Assembly: GCF_002934235.1 (NCBI RefSeq)
Contig: NZ_PTIS01000012.1
Location: forward strand, 24,950-88,949
Length of the DNA: 64,000 nucleotides
Direction of reading: 5' to 3'
Source of the DNA: Clostridium algidicarnis DSM 15099
Lineage (GTDB): Bacteria; Bacillota; Clostridia; Clostridiales; Clostridiaceae
In this document: positions 34,563 to 43,941 of the stretch, piece by piece
Layout: every line of letters begins with the position of its first letter
Numbering within the stretch: the first letter of the stretch is position 1
Notes under the pieces: generated by a model
Told to the model about the DNA's origin: nothing
The model's database searches: none
The model's input: the letters and a program-made list of their open reading frames with translations, nothing else
Made by a program: the position numbers and the translations under genes

Positions 34563-35843
34563 TTACTTTTTTTCCTGTAATGTGAGATTTATAGTTTTAC
34601 TTTTTCCTTCCCTATAAACTTCAATGCTAACCTCATCACCATTATTTTTTTGAGATTTTAGCTTATTTAATTCAGCCATAGTATTTACCTTATTACCATC
34701 AAAACTTGTTATGACATCTGATGGTCTTATTCCAACCTTTTCTGCTGGACTAAATTCTATAACCTCCATAACATAAACTCCCACAGGTATTTTGTTTTCT
34801 TTAGATACATTTTCTGATATATCTCTTCCCCTAATGCCTATTTCTAATATAGGTTTTGATAAATCTCCAAGTTTTGCTTTAGCTTGATTTATAGGTATAG
34901 AAAAACCAATACCTTCTACGCCACCTTCTGCTGATTGTGAATTAATCTTTGCAGTGTTCATACCTATAACTTGACCTCTTGAATTTAATAAAGGGCCACC
35001 GCTGTTACCAGGATTTATAGCTGCATCTGTTTGAATAAGTGTTAAGTCTTTACCACCTATATTTATGGTTCTATTTATTGCACTTACTATACCCGATGTT
35101 ACTGTACCTAAAAATTCTTTTCCTAGAGGGTTTCCTATTGCAACAACAGATTCTCCTGCTTGAACAGAATCCGAATCTCCAAGTTCTACTACTCCTGGCA
35201 TCTTCATTTCTTCCTTTATTTTAACTGCAGCTATATCATTTTCTGCATCGTAGTTTATAACTTTTGCTTCAACTTCCTTACCATCATTTAATACTACTTT
35301 CACATCTTGAGCACCTTTTATAACATGATAATTTGTAAGTACATAACCTTCTTCATTTATTATAAATCCAGAACCTATGCCCTCTGTTGCTTGATTTCCA
35401 AAAATACCATAGTCTTTTATACTTTTGGTAGTAACTCCAACCACAGCCGGACCCACCTTATCTATAATTTCAGTAACCGTTAAGGCATCTTTCTCTTCTC
35501 TTAAAGTAGTAGGTCCATAATCTTTGCTTTTTTCTTCTATTATAGTTTTATATAATGCTGTATTTTTAAAATCTTTACTTTGTGGAGCTATATATAGTAC
35601 TCCAGCTGCTCCTAGAAGTCCTCCTATTATAGAAAATATCAATGACAAGGCCACATATGGGAAGATACTTCTATCTCTATTTCTTTTCTTTTTATTATTT
35701 ATTTTCTCCATACTTGTATTCTCCCTTCGATGATTTTTATTATTATTTAAGGGGTCTTCTTTTGGTATAATAATAAAATCTGGTGAATATCCTTGCATGT
35801 TCGCTTTTGTACCTTCAAAGTTGTTTTCATACCTATCATCCAT
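34563..35843 (-). CDS. htrA: HtrA-like trypsin serine protease with PDZ domain
   Basis: The 426-residue membrane-anchored protease degrades misfolded envelope proteins. It has a cytoplasmic N-terminal tail of about 70 residues, one membrane helix (YVALSLIFSIIGGLLGAAGV), then a trypsin domain with the triad in TNYHVIKGA, AENDIAAVKI and GNSGGPLLN, and a C-terminal PDZ domain (about 335-420, FSPAEKVGIRPSDVI). I set the start at ATG 35843 because GAGAGG is nine bases upstream; an ATG three codons earlier abuts that site. A -35 TTGACA promoter lies between it and the upstream terminator, so it is probably its own unit. Confidence 0.95.
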   Translation of the reverse strand: MDDRYENNFEGTKANMQGYSPDFIIIPKEDPLNNNKNHRRENTSMEKINNKKKRNRDRSIFPYVALSLIFSIIGGLLGAAGVLYIAPQSKDFKNTALYKTIIEEKSKDYGPTTLREEKDALTVTEIIDKVGPAVVGVTTKSIKDYGIFGNQATEGIGSGFIINEEGYVLTNYHVIKGAQDVKVVLNDGKEVEAKVINYDAENDIAAVKIKEEMKMPGVVELGDSDSVQAGESVVAIGNPLGKEFLGTVTSGIVSAINRTINIGGKDLTLIQTDAAINPGNSGGPLLNSRGQVIGMNTAKINSQSAEGGVEGIGFSIPINQAKAKLGDLSKPILEIGIRGRDISENVSKENKIPVGVYVMEVIEFSPAEKVGIRPSDVITSFDGNKVNTMAELNKLKSQKNNGDEVSIEVYREGKSKTINLTLQEKK

Positions 35844-35891
35844 TAAAATCATCCTCTCTATACCTATATTCTACCTTTACATATATATTAA

Positions 35892-35918
35892 ACTATAATT
35901 GTTACAACTGTATGTCAA
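35892..35918 (-). promoter_or_regulatory. Probable htrA promoter
   Basis: On minus, TTGACA (35913-35918), a 15-base spacer, and TATAGT (35892-35897). The -35 abuts the terminator hairpin of the upstream operon. The spacer is short, so the -10 choice is uncertain. Confidence 0.45.
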
Positions 35919-35980
35919 AATATAAAGTTTTAGTGAGGTATTCAAATTATATATTGAAATCCTCACTAAAACTTTATATT
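35919..35980 (-). terminator. Terminator of the tsaD operon, 20-bp stem
   Basis: AATATAAAGTTTTAGTGAGG (35919-35938) pairs exactly with 35961-35980. TTCAA/TTGAA pairing extends it towards the loop. A short T-run follows on minus. Confidence 0.8.
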
Positions 35981-36027
35981 TAAGTATACTTGCAAATAAC
36001 AAAAAATATTATTCACCTTTCTATAAA

Positions 36028-37047
36028 TTACTCCTTTTGAGATAACTTATCTGTATCTTTCAAAATATTTCCTAGATAAAATATAATTGAATTTTCATCT
36101 TCTAATGGTATATTATTTATATTAGGTAATACTTTAACTTCAGATTTAGATGATAGTTGTGCAAGTTTACTTGCTTCTTTTATATATTCGTCACCTTTAT
36201 TCTCGCTTAATAAAATTACTAATGGTTTATCTCCTAACATTCCTTGTTGTTGTAAATCCAAATTATAATCTTTCAAAATATTTAATTCTTCTTTGTATGC
36301 TTTCAAATATTTTTTGCTTACAGTAAAGGAATTAAACACTTCTGCATTTTCTTCTGAAAGAAGTGAAGTTATATCATTTCTTATTTTAATCACATTTATA
36401 TTATTAAGTATTCTTATAGAACCTATACTGGAAAATGTCTCCTGGACTGATTTATTTCTTATTTGTTTTTTTAAATCTTTTTGAGTTTCCTTTGAGCTAA
36501 GATCCTTCTCTAATATAGGATTTATGAGTATTGAGCCTATGACTTCATTTGGATACATTTTAGCAAAATTATTAGCTAATAGTGATCCATATGAATTTCC
36601 AACAAATATATAAGGTCCATTAACTGCTCCTTTATATAAAATATCTGAAAGATCTTTAACCTCATCCTCTATACTTACATCTTTTCCCGCTCCTTCACTT
36701 AAACCATATCCTGCCCTATCATAATAAAAAACTCTAAAATTCTTTGGCATACTCTTAACAAGTTTACTCCATTCTAAGTGATCAGCTCCTATATCAGATT
36801 CTAGAATTATAGTAGCCTTTCCATGTCCAATTAAATCATAATATATCTTTTTTTCATTTATGGACACATATTTACCTTTGCCCTTTGCTTTAATGCTCAT
36901 CTTATGGCTACTTATATTTTCATATAACATTCCAAAAAATGTTACTAAAAATAATAATACAACAACTATTTCTATAATTCTTAATTTATTAACTTTCCTT
37001 TTGGGTTTGTATTTATGCATACTGTTAGAGTAAGGTAAAAACTTCAT
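36028..37047 (-). CDS. Membrane-anchored alpha/beta hydrolase
   Basis: The 339-residue protein has a short cytoplasmic start, a membrane helix (IIEIVVVLLFLVTFFGML), then an alpha/beta-hydrolase fold. The oxyanion region is ILESDIGADHLEW and the nucleophile elbow GNSYGS. It resembles the prolyl aminopeptidase and lipase branch; the substrate is unknown. It starts two bases after the tsaD stop, and AGGAGA sits in the tsaD end, so translation is coupled. The pairing with tsaD is probably transcriptional, not functional. Confidence 0.85.
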   Translation of the reverse strand: MKFLPYSNSMHKYKPKRKVNKLRIIEIVVVLLFLVTFFGMLYENISSHKMSIKAKGKGKYVSINEKKIYYDLIGHGKATIILESDIGADHLEWSKLVKSMPKNFRVFYYDRAGYGLSEGAGKDVSIEDEVKDLSDILYKGAVNGPYIFVGNSYGSLLANNFAKMYPNEVIGSILINPILEKDLSSKETQKDLKKQIRNKSVQETFSSIGSIRILNNINVIKIRNDITSLLSEENAEVFNSFTVSKKYLKAYKEELNILKDYNLDLQQQGMLGDKPLVILLSENKGDEYIKEASKLAQLSSKSEVKVLPNINNIPLEDENSIIFYLGNILKDTDKLSQKE

Positions 37048-37049
37048 AA

Positions 37050-38072
37050 TTATCTTTCTCCTAATTTAAGATTCGGTCTTGCATTTAAATCTAGATCAGA
37101 TTTTATTCCTTTCATAAACTCAAAATAACCAGCACTTCCTATCATGGCAGCATTGTCAGTACATAAAATCGGATCTGGGAATAAAACCTCTATACCTTCT
37201 TTATTTCCTTTTTCAATAAGATTTCTTCTAAGTTCTGAATTAGATGCAACTCCACCTGCTATAGCTATTTTATCTACGCCCTTTATTTTACAAGCCTTAA
37301 GAGCATTGTCTGTAAGAACTTCAACTACAGCTTTTTGAAATGATGCAGCCACATCTGCTTTATTTACTGTTTCGTTTTTCATTTCCATTTTATTTAGATA
37401 ATTTAAAACTGATGACTTCACACCACTAAAAGAAAAATCTAAAGTGCCATCATGAAAATTAGCTTTAGGGAACTTTATAGCATCTTTATTTCCTTCTTTG
37501 GATAGTAAATCTATCTTAGGACCTCCTGGATATCCAAGCCCTAGTGACCTTGCAACTTTATCATAGGCCTCTCCTGCAGCATCATCTCTAGTTTCACCTA
37601 TAACCTCAAACTGTCCAAAATCTTTTACATATACAATAAATGTATGTCCACCTGATACTACAAGACACATAAATGGTGGTTTTAAATCTTTGTATTGGAT
37701 AAAATTCGCACTTATATGACCCTCAATATGATTTATACCTATTAAAGGTTTTTTACTTCCATAGGCTAAACCCTTTGCATATTGTATGCCTACCAAAAGC
37801 GCTCCTACAAGTCCTGGACCATATGTTACCGCTATGGCATCTATATCGCTTAAATCCATAGAAGCTTCTTCTAAGGCTTGTTCTACCACTATATTTACTG
37901 CTTCTATATGTTTTCTCGATGCTACTTCTGGAACTACACCTCCAAACTTTTTATGTGTTTCTATTTGGGATGAAATTATATTTGAAAGAACTTGTCTTCC
38001 ATTTATTACAACAGCTGCGGCTGTTTCGTCACAACTGCTTTCTATCGCTAATATCTTTATATCTTTATCCAT
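37050..38072 (-). CDS. tsaD: tRNA N6-adenosine threonylcarbamoyltransferase TsaD
   Basis: TsaD transfers threonylcarbamoyl to A37 of ANN-decoding tRNAs, with TsaB and TsaE. The 340-residue protein shows [13 protein letters not shown] at the N terminus, the metal motif HIEGH in [19 protein letters not shown], and the [13 protein letters not shown] and [10 protein letters not shown] motifs. I chose the ATG at 38072, nine bases after AAGGA; a TTG two codons earlier is possible. tsaB and tsaE are not next to it. Confidence 0.96.
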   Translation of the reverse strand: MDKDIKILAIESSCDETAAAVVINGRQVLSNIISSQIETHKKFGGVVPEVASRKHIEAVNIVVEQALEEASMDLSDIDAIAVTYGPGLVGALLVGIQYAKGLAYGSKKPLIGINHIEGHISANFIQYKDLKPPFMCLVVSGGHTFIVYVKDFGQFEVIGETRDDAAGEAYDKVARSLGLGYPGGPKIDLLSKEGNKDAIKFPKANFHDGTLDFSFSGVKSSVLNYLNKMEMKNETVNKADVAASFQKAVVEVLTDNALKACKIKGVDKIAIAGGVASNSELRRNLIEKGNKEGIEVLFPDPILCTDNAAMIGSAGYFEFMKGIKSDLDLNARPNLKLGER

Positions 38073-38296
38073 ATTCAACCATCCTTAATATAATCATTTT
38101 ATCATTATATTATACTTAATACGTATTATATAATCAATGAGTTCGAAGTCAATAAAAAAATTAATACATAAAATTTAAAAATGGCACTTGAGAACATAAG
38201 TTTTCAATGATAGAATAATTACCATGGAAATAATATATTTAATGAAGCTATAAAGAGCTTTATATAATCTTAAATTCTAATAAAGGAGTAATGTTT

Positions 38297-38923
38297 ATGT
38301 CATGCTATTATGCTAAAGTTGTGGTAAAGGGCTCTCCTATATCAAAATCTAATTTTAAATTGTTTAATGTTAGTGGACGAGCTATTTTACCTTATAACTC
38401 AGGAAAATACCACGATAGATATGCCTTATATGAAGAGGAAATTGCCTATGCCACAATGTGCCAAAACCCTAATATAACACTTACAGAATCTTTAATAGCA
38501 ATATTGAAGGTTTATTATAAAAGCTCTAAACGTCACCCTGACACTAACAATATTACTAAGAGTATATTTGATGGAATAGAAAAAAGCGGATTAATAATAA
38601 ATGATGCTCAAATAAGAAGACTTTATATAGAGGAATTGTATGATAAAGTAAACCCTAGGTTTGAATTAGAACTTTACGCAGAAAGTAAGTATAATATATC
38701 TTATAAAATAGATGAAAATGAAGCTCTCTTAGACCCAATAGAATATACCCCACCATCAAACAAGGTAGTAAAGTCGCCTTCTAATTTGCCTAAAGATAAT
38801 TTGAAAAAAAGCCATAAAAAATCCTGTTATATTTGCTCAAAATCTTTAGCTGAAAATGAAGGTATGTCGGCTGATAATGGGAATAAATTTATATGTGAAG
38901 GTTGTTTTAAAAAGTTATTTTAA
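38297..38923 (+). CDS. RusA-like nuclease domain with four-cysteine C-terminal tail
   Basis: Residues about 5-130 of this 208-residue protein resemble RusA Holliday-junction resolvases: RHPDTNNITKSIFDGIEKSG and INDAQIRRLYIE line up with the catalytic core. D82 and D103 match two of the three essential acids of E. coli RusA, but the third position is N84 in DTNN. Residues 177-203 contain CYIC (C177, C180) and CEGC (C200, C203), a likely zinc ribbon. A Pro/Lys-rich linker joins the two. I chose ATG 38297, eight bases after AAGGAG. It stands alone, with no phage genes nearby, so it is a chromosomal gene, perhaps a domesticated phage-derived nuclease. Activity is unproven. Confidence 0.8.
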   Translation: MSCYYAKVVVKGSPISKSNFKLFNVSGRAILPYNSGKYHDRYALYEEEIAYATMCQNPNITLTESLIAILKVYYKSSKRHPDTNNITKSIFDGIEKSGLIINDAQIRRLYIEELYDKVNPRFELELYAESKYNISYKIDENEALLDPIEYTPPSNKVVKSPSNLPKDNLKKSHKKSCYICSKSLAENEGMSADNGNKFICEGCFKKLF

Positions 38924-38946
38924 TCTTTTGTAATACTTATCATATT

Positions 38947-39798
38947 TTAAATATCCATAAGTCTTTCTTTTAATAATTTTATATGAATTGGATTAGTGCC
39001 ACAGCATCCACCTATATATATTGCTCCTGCTTTATATATAGATTCCATTTCATCTATAAATTCAGATTCTAATACATCATAAGTTAATATATTATCTTTT
39101 TCTTTTGGAATTCCTAAATTAGGTTTAGCTATTATAGGAAATGGTGAATATGTTTTAAATTCCTTAGTTAATGACAAAGCTTTTGATCTTACATCTACAC
39201 AGTTAAACCCTAAAGCTTTTAACTTATAATCCTTAAGTAACCTTACAATATCTTTTGTAGTTTCTCCTGAGTATAACTTATTATCCTCATTAAATGTAAA
39301 ACTTAAAAATATATCTTTATTAATATCCTTAAATGCATCTAATACACATAATGCTTCTTCCATTTGATACATAGTTTCTATAAATATCATATCTACATTT
39401 AACTCTTTAATTATTTTAGCTATTTCATAATAAGTTTCGTATATTTCTTTTGAGTCTACAGATTTATCTTTCATATTAACACCAAGAGGACCTACATCAT
39501 AAGCAACTAAACTATTTCCCTTTGACTGATTTGCTATATCTATAGATGCCTTTATTAAGGTTTTAAGTTTATAATCATCACCTTTTAAGCTTATTCCATT
39601 TAAAGAAAAGCTATTAGTAAGTATTATATCGCTTCCTGATCTTATGTACTTTTCATGAATATTTTTAATTAAATCTTTATTTTTAATATTTAACTCCGGT
39701 ATACTTTTATAGTCATTTATTCCACTTTGCTTTAAAAGTGAACCCATAGCTCCATCTAGTAATATATAATCTTTTTTTGCTTTTCTACCACTTTTCAT
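38947..39798 (-). CDS. Homocysteine S-methyltransferase-family protein
   Basis: The 283-residue protein is a TIM barrel like MmuM/BHMT or the first domain of MetH, transferring a methyl group to homocysteine. It shows LLDGAMGSLLKQSG at the start, the zinc Cys in GFNCVDVR, and the CC pair in YIGGCCGTNPIHI near the end, so all three metal ligands are present. It is a single domain, shorter than MetH. The methyl donor is unknown; no S-methylmethionine permease or MetH cobalamin domain is adjacent. Confidence 0.88.
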   Translation of the reverse strand: MKSGRKAKKDYILLDGAMGSLLKQSGINDYKSIPELNIKNKDLIKNIHEKYIRSGSDIILTNSFSLNGISLKGDDYKLKTLIKASIDIANQSKGNSLVAYDVGPLGVNMKDKSVDSKEIYETYYEIAKIIKELNVDMIFIETMYQMEEALCVLDAFKDINKDIFLSFTFNEDNKLYSGETTKDIVRLLKDYKLKALGFNCVDVRSKALSLTKEFKTYSPFPIIAKPNLGIPKEKDNILTYDVLESEFIDEMESIYKAGAIYIGGCCGTNPIHIKLLKERLMDI

Positions 39799-39891
39799 AG
39801 CTATTTCCTTTCTATCTTAATATAATAAGTACATATTATGTTTTAAATATATCATAAAATAAGATTATTTATTTATAAATAGGAGGTTAAC

Positions 39892-40467
39892 TTGAAAATT
39901 ATTTTTATTGGAGATAGCTTAACTTTTGGTTATGGTTTAGAAAAAAAATATAGATGGATTGAAATGCTAAAAAGTAACACTAATCTTGAAGTTACAAATA
40001 AAGGTGTAAATGGAGATACTACCACAGGAATTTTGTCTAGATTCTATGAGGATATAATTATTCCAAAGCCTGATTATGCTTTTATAATGGCTGGAACTAA
40101 TGACTTCCTACTTGGTAGAAGTTCTTTTGACGTTTATGATAACATAAAGATGTTAATAAAAGATTGTGCTTATAATGATATAATTCCTGTGATTGGCATA
40201 CAGCCCTTTGTAATTGGTTCTATGGCTATGATTTATTGGTCTTCATACTTAGATTATTCTCTAGTTAATTCACTGATATACACCTATAAAGAAAGTATTA
40301 TAGATTACTGTACTAAAAGTTCCATAAGATACATTGATTTTGGTGCTTCCTTTAGAAATATAATAAATTTAGAAAATAAAGAAGAATACTTTATAGATGG
40401 TATACATCCTACAAAAGTCGGCCATGAACTTATGTATAATATGTTTTTGGAGATAATGGAGCTTTGA
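39892..40467 (+). CDS. SGNH/GDSL-family hydrolase
   Basis: The 191-residue protein has the SGNH blocks: FIGDSLTFGYG with the nucleophile Ser, GVNGDTTTGI with Gly, MAGTNDF with Asn, and DGIHPTKVGHE with the Asp-His pair. It is a lysophospholipase/arylesterase-like enzyme without signal peptide. The start is TTG at 39892, with AGGAGG five bases before it. A terminator after its end serves both strands. Confidence 0.92.
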   Translation: MKIIFIGDSLTFGYGLEKKYRWIEMLKSNTNLEVTNKGVNGDTTTGILSRFYEDIIIPKPDYAFIMAGTNDFLLGRSSFDVYDNIKMLIKDCAYNDIIPVIGIQPFVIGSMAMIYWSSYLDYSLVNSLIYTYKESIIDYCTKSSIRYIDFGASFRNIINLENKEEYFIDGIHPTKVGHELMYNMFLEIMEL

Positions 40468-40515
40468 TTATTAAACCCAAAAGAGTCATTAAGTACCATA
40501 ACATTCAAAAAAACT

Positions 40516-40557
40516 AAAAAGAAGAAAGAAAATCTTTGTATTTTCTTTCTTCTTTTT
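40516..40557. terminator. Bidirectional intrinsic terminator
   Basis: AAAAAGAAGAAAGAAAA (40516-40532) pairs with TTTTCTTTCTTCTTTTT (40541-40557). It serves the SGNH gene and the convergent glp-type operon. Confidence 0.9.
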
Positions 40558-40587
40558 ATATTCATATAATCTAAAGTACTTTAATGT

Positions 40588-40953
40588 TTATTTTGATGCT
40601 ATACTTCTTGTTGCTATTATATTAACTCCAGTACCTGCTATGTCCTTAACTATTGTATCTCCTACATTTATAGGAGCCTTTACTTTTAATCCCTTTAACG
40701 CTTTAATACAATCAAACATCTTGCCTTTTGGTACATCTATCTCTGTCTTTACAGGTACCATTTGTATTTCCCCATTTTCTACTTTTACTGACGAGGTTAT
40801 TATTCTTGTAGGATTAGTACACTCTTTTATTCCATATTCATAACCTCTCTTACAACTATTTCCTGTAACATTAATAGCTTCTTTTCCTTCCATTTCAACC
40901 TCAAGCCTACATCCCATAGGACAAGATATACATATTAACTCTCGTTTTTCCAT
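40588..40953 (-). CDS. DUF1667 protein, third gene of the glycerol-3-phosphate-dehydrogenase-like operon
   Basis: The 121-residue protein carries ICISCPMGCRLEV and a further Cys in GNSCKRGYEYG, a likely iron-sulfur or zinc site. It matches the DUF1667 family that occurs as a partner of anaerobic FAD dehydrogenases of the GlpA/GlpB type. I set the start at ATG 40953 (MEKREL), nine bases after GGGAG; that leaves five bases after the stop of the preceding oxidoreductase. Role in electron transfer is inferred from family and operon. Confidence 0.9.
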   Translation of the reverse strand: MEKRELICISCPMGCRLEVEMEGKEAINVTGNSCKRGYEYGIKECTNPTRIITSSVKVENGEIQMVPVKTEIDVPKGKMFDCIKALKGLKVKAPINVGDTIVKDIAGTGVNIIATRSIASK

Positions 40954-40958
40954 ATTAC

Positions 40959-42218
40959 CTACTCCCTTTCTATCTTGATTGTGATGCTTTGGCATTTTGT
41001 ATGCTTTAATAGCATATCTTTGCTTAATCTCACTGTTTCCATTTCACCTGGAGTAAGAATCCTTTTCTTTATATGCATCTCTCTTACATCATCAAAATAC
41101 ACTGCTACGTAACAATCTTTATATACTTCTCCAACCCTAAATCTAACTTCTAGTTGTTTTTCAACATTATTAGGATTTAACCTCTTAGGAACAGTATATC
41201 TTACTCCTTCAGTAGCTATTATATCTATTTTTTCACCTTCAAATTTTCTTCCATTTACGTAATTTGCAGCATTTTTCCCTGCGTTATAACTTTCTAAAGT
41301 AACGTTATCCACAAGATCATGAACATGAAGCACATTTCCACAAGCAAATATACCTTCACTATCAGTCTGCATACTTTCATCTACTTCTGGTCCTCCAGTT
41401 ACATTAGATAGTTTTATTTCAGCTTTTCTTGATAGCTCATTTTCAGGAAGTAATCCTACAGATAATAATAAAGTATCACAAGGTATATACTCTTCGCTGC
41501 CTTTAATTAACTTTCTGCTTTCATCAACTTTAGCCACAGTAACTCCCTCTACTCTATCTTTACCCTTTATATCTATAACTGTATGGCTAAGTCTTAATGG
41601 TATATTAAAATCATCAAGACATTGAACTATATTTCTATTAAGTCCTCCAGAGTAAGGCATAACTTCTACTACTGCCTTCACGTTTGCTCCCTCTAAAGTC
41701 ATTCTTCTAGCCATTATAAGACCAATATCACCTGAACCTAATATAACCACTTCTTTACCTGGTACATAGCCTTCTATATTAACAAACTTTTGAGCCGTAC
41801 CAGCAGTATATATACCTGCACATCTACTTCCTGGAATATTTATAGCTCCTCTTGGTCTTTCTCTACATCCCATAGCTAAAATTAAACTTTTAGCTTTTAT
41901 TTCAATTATTCCATCCTCTGGATTTACTGCTGTTATAACTTTATCCTTAGTTAAATCAAGTACCATAGAATTTAATTTATATGGTATTTTATACTCATTT
42001 ATCTTTTCTACAAATCTTTCAGCATATTCTGGACCTGTTAATTCTTCTTTAAATGTATGAAGTCCAAATCCGTTATGAATACATTGATTTAATATTCCAC
42101 CTAAGTGGTCTTCTCTCTCTAAGATCAATATATTATCTATACCCTCTTCTTTTGCAGCCACGGCTGCTGCCATACCAGCTGGTCCGCCTCCAATTATAAC
42201 TATATCAAATTCTTCCAT
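40959..42218 (-). CDS. FAD/NAD(P)-dependent oxidoreductase of the glp-type operon
   Basis: The 419-residue protein has a Rossmann FAD motif IIGGGPAGMAAAVAAKEEG near the N terminus, a second nucleotide motif VILGSGDIGLIMARRM, and a flavin-binding DSEGIFACGNV. It resembles the NADH-oxidoreductase-like partner of the glpA-type gene. The start at ATG 42218 has GGAGG eight bases upstream. With the flanking GlpA-like and DUF1667 genes it should form one enzyme complex, probably passing electrons from glycerol 3-phosphate to NAD or another carrier. Confidence 0.92.
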   Translation of the reverse strand: MEEFDIVIIGGGPAGMAAAVAAKEEGIDNILILEREDHLGGILNQCIHNGFGLHTFKEELTGPEYAERFVEKINEYKIPYKLNSMVLDLTKDKVITAVNPEDGIIEIKAKSLILAMGCRERPRGAINIPGSRCAGIYTAGTAQKFVNIEGYVPGKEVVILGSGDIGLIMARRMTLEGANVKAVVEVMPYSGGLNRNIVQCLDDFNIPLRLSHTVIDIKGKDRVEGVTVAKVDESRKLIKGSEEYIPCDTLLLSVGLLPENELSRKAEIKLSNVTGGPEVDESMQTDSEGIFACGNVLHVHDLVDNVTLESYNAGKNAANYVNGRKFEGEKIDIIATEGVRYTVPKRLNPNNVEKQLEVRFRVGEVYKDCYVAVYFDDVREMHIKKRILTPGEMETVRLSKDMLLKHTKCQSITIKIERE

Positions 42219-42246
42219 ACCTAAATCCTCCACTCTATATTTAAAA

Positions 42247-43683
42247 TTAGATTCCTTCTTTATTTTCTGATACTAATATATTAGAATTCCCTTTATTTTT
42301 CTTTATCATTGTAACTGGAACATTTAATTCTTTAGATAGTATATCAACTATTCTACTAGAACAAAATCCACCTTGACATCTTCCCATTCCAGCTCTAGTT
42401 CTTCTTTTTACTCCATCAAGTGTTGTTGCACCTAATGGTCCTTTTATAGAATCTAAAATTTCCCCTTCAGTTATAAGTTCACATCTACATATTATCTTAC
42501 CATACTTAGGGTCCTTAGCTATTAATTCTCTTCTTTCATCATTGTTCATTTCCCTAAACTTAGGTATAGACTTTCTTATAGGATCAAAGTTACTTTTTAG
42601 TGAAGGATTAAGTGTTTTTATAACTATATTTAATACAACTTCCGATATAGCTGGCGCACTAGAAAGTCCTGGTGATTCTATTCCTGCTGCATTTACAAAG
42701 TTTTTAGCATCTCTTGCTTCACCTATTATGAAATCATCTAAATTACTATGTGCCCTAAGACCTGAAAAGTTTGTTATTATTTGATTCATAGGAATGTTTT
42801 TAACACTTTTAGTGGCTCTTTTCAATATATCATCTAAGCCTTCTTTTGAAGTTGTAAAATCTTCTTTGTCATCTATATCCATAGCATTAGGACCAACTAA
42901 AAGATTTCCGTCTACTGTAGGTGTTACTAGTACACCCTTTCCCATATCTGTTGGGAGTTGAAATATAGTACCATTTATCATGTCTCCTGCAGCCTTATCA
43001 AATAAACAGTATTCTCCTCTTCTTGGAGTTATTTGTATCTTATCCTCACTTACCATATTATTTATTTCATCTGCAAAAACTCCAGCTGCATTTATAACAA
43101 CCTTACTTTCAATATCTCCATTATTAGTTTTTATTATATATCTATCGTCTTTTTTAATTATATTTTCAACCTTTGTATTTAGTTTAAATTCTACACCATT
43201 CTTACAAGCGTTTTCTGACAATGCAATAGTAAGTTCATAAGGACAAACTATTCCACCTGTAGGAGCATAAAGAGCTGCTACAACCTCTTCTGATATATTA
43301 GGTTCCATATCTAAAATTTCTTCTTTTGATAATATTTTAAGATTTGGAACTCCATTTAATTCCCCTTGTCTTTTTAAATTTTCTAATTTATACATATTTT
43401 CTTTTTCAAAACAAAGTACAAAAGATCCGTTTCTCTTAAAAGGAAAATCTAATTCCTCCTTTAATTTATCAAACATTGCGTTACCCTTTGCATTTAATTT
43501 ACCTTTCATTGACTCTGGATTTGCATCATAACCCGCATGAATTATAGCACTATTTGCCTTGCTAGTTCCCGAAGATACATCTTCAGCCTTTTCTATAACA
43601 CAAGCATTTAGTTCATACTTACTAATATCCCTTGCTATAGAAGCCCCTATAACACCTGCTCCAATAATTGTAACATCATACAT
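42247..43683 (-). CDS. GlpA-like FAD dehydrogenase with BFD-type Fe-S domain
   Basis: The 478-residue protein is a DAO-family FAD enzyme (TIIGAGVIGASIARDIS, SGTSKANSAIIHAGYD) with a C-terminal bacterioferritin-associated-ferredoxin-like domain (ICRCELITEGEILDSI ... GRCQGGFCSSRI) that can hold a 2Fe-2S cluster. It probably oxidises glycerol 3-phosphate to dihydroxyacetone phosphate. 2-Hydroxyglutarate or another hydroxy acid is an alternative, as this family is often misassigned. It is the first gene of a three-gene operon and has a terminator in its leader. Confidence 0.9.
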   Translation of the reverse strand: MYDVTIIGAGVIGASIARDISKYELNACVIEKAEDVSSGTSKANSAIIHAGYDANPESMKGKLNAKGNAMFDKLKEELDFPFKRNGSFVLCFEKENMYKLENLKRQGELNGVPNLKILSKEEILDMEPNISEEVVAALYAPTGGIVCPYELTIALSENACKNGVEFKLNTKVENIIKKDDRYIIKTNNGDIESKVVINAAGVFADEINNMVSEDKIQITPRRGEYCLFDKAAGDMINGTIFQLPTDMGKGVLVTPTVDGNLLVGPNAMDIDDKEDFTTSKEGLDDILKRATKSVKNIPMNQIITNFSGLRAHSNLDDFIIGEARDAKNFVNAAGIESPGLSSAPAISEVVLNIVIKTLNPSLKSNFDPIRKSIPKFREMNNDERRELIAKDPKYGKIICRCELITEGEILDSIKGPLGATTLDGVKRRTRAGMGRCQGGFCSSRIVDILSKELNVPVTMIKKNKGNSNILVSENKEGI

Positions 43684-43708
43684 TTAAAACCCTCCATTCT
43701 TTTATAAC

Positions 43709-43755
43709 AAAAAAAGAGAACAAGACTTAAGTATCAACTTAAATCTGGTTCTCTT
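43709..43755 (-). promoter_or_regulatory. Leader intrinsic terminator before the glp-type operon
   Basis: On minus, AAGAGAAC (from 43755 leftwards) pairs with GTTCTCTT, with an inner TTAAGT/CTTAA stem, then a run of seven T residues. The hairpin ends about 30 bases before the start codon. A plausible promoter lies to its right near 43810-43850, so it looks like an attenuator. It could also end the upstream gene at 43942. Confidence 0.6.
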
Positions 43756-43941
43756 AAACTCACCAAAATTTTAAATATCTATTATTTTTTTATTAAATTA
43801 TATATTAAGTTTATCATATTTTATATTCTAATACAATAGTTTCACAATCTTTATAATAATATTTTCTATAATTATATATATACACTTATTAAACTATATA
43901 TGATAAAAGTTTCAATATAAGTTTAGTGTATTTTATATTTG

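Noticed and set aside
38108..38296. Phage or integron remnant around the RusA-like gene
   Set aside because: No integrase, attachment repeats or other phage genes are seen, and flanking genes are ordinary housekeeping.
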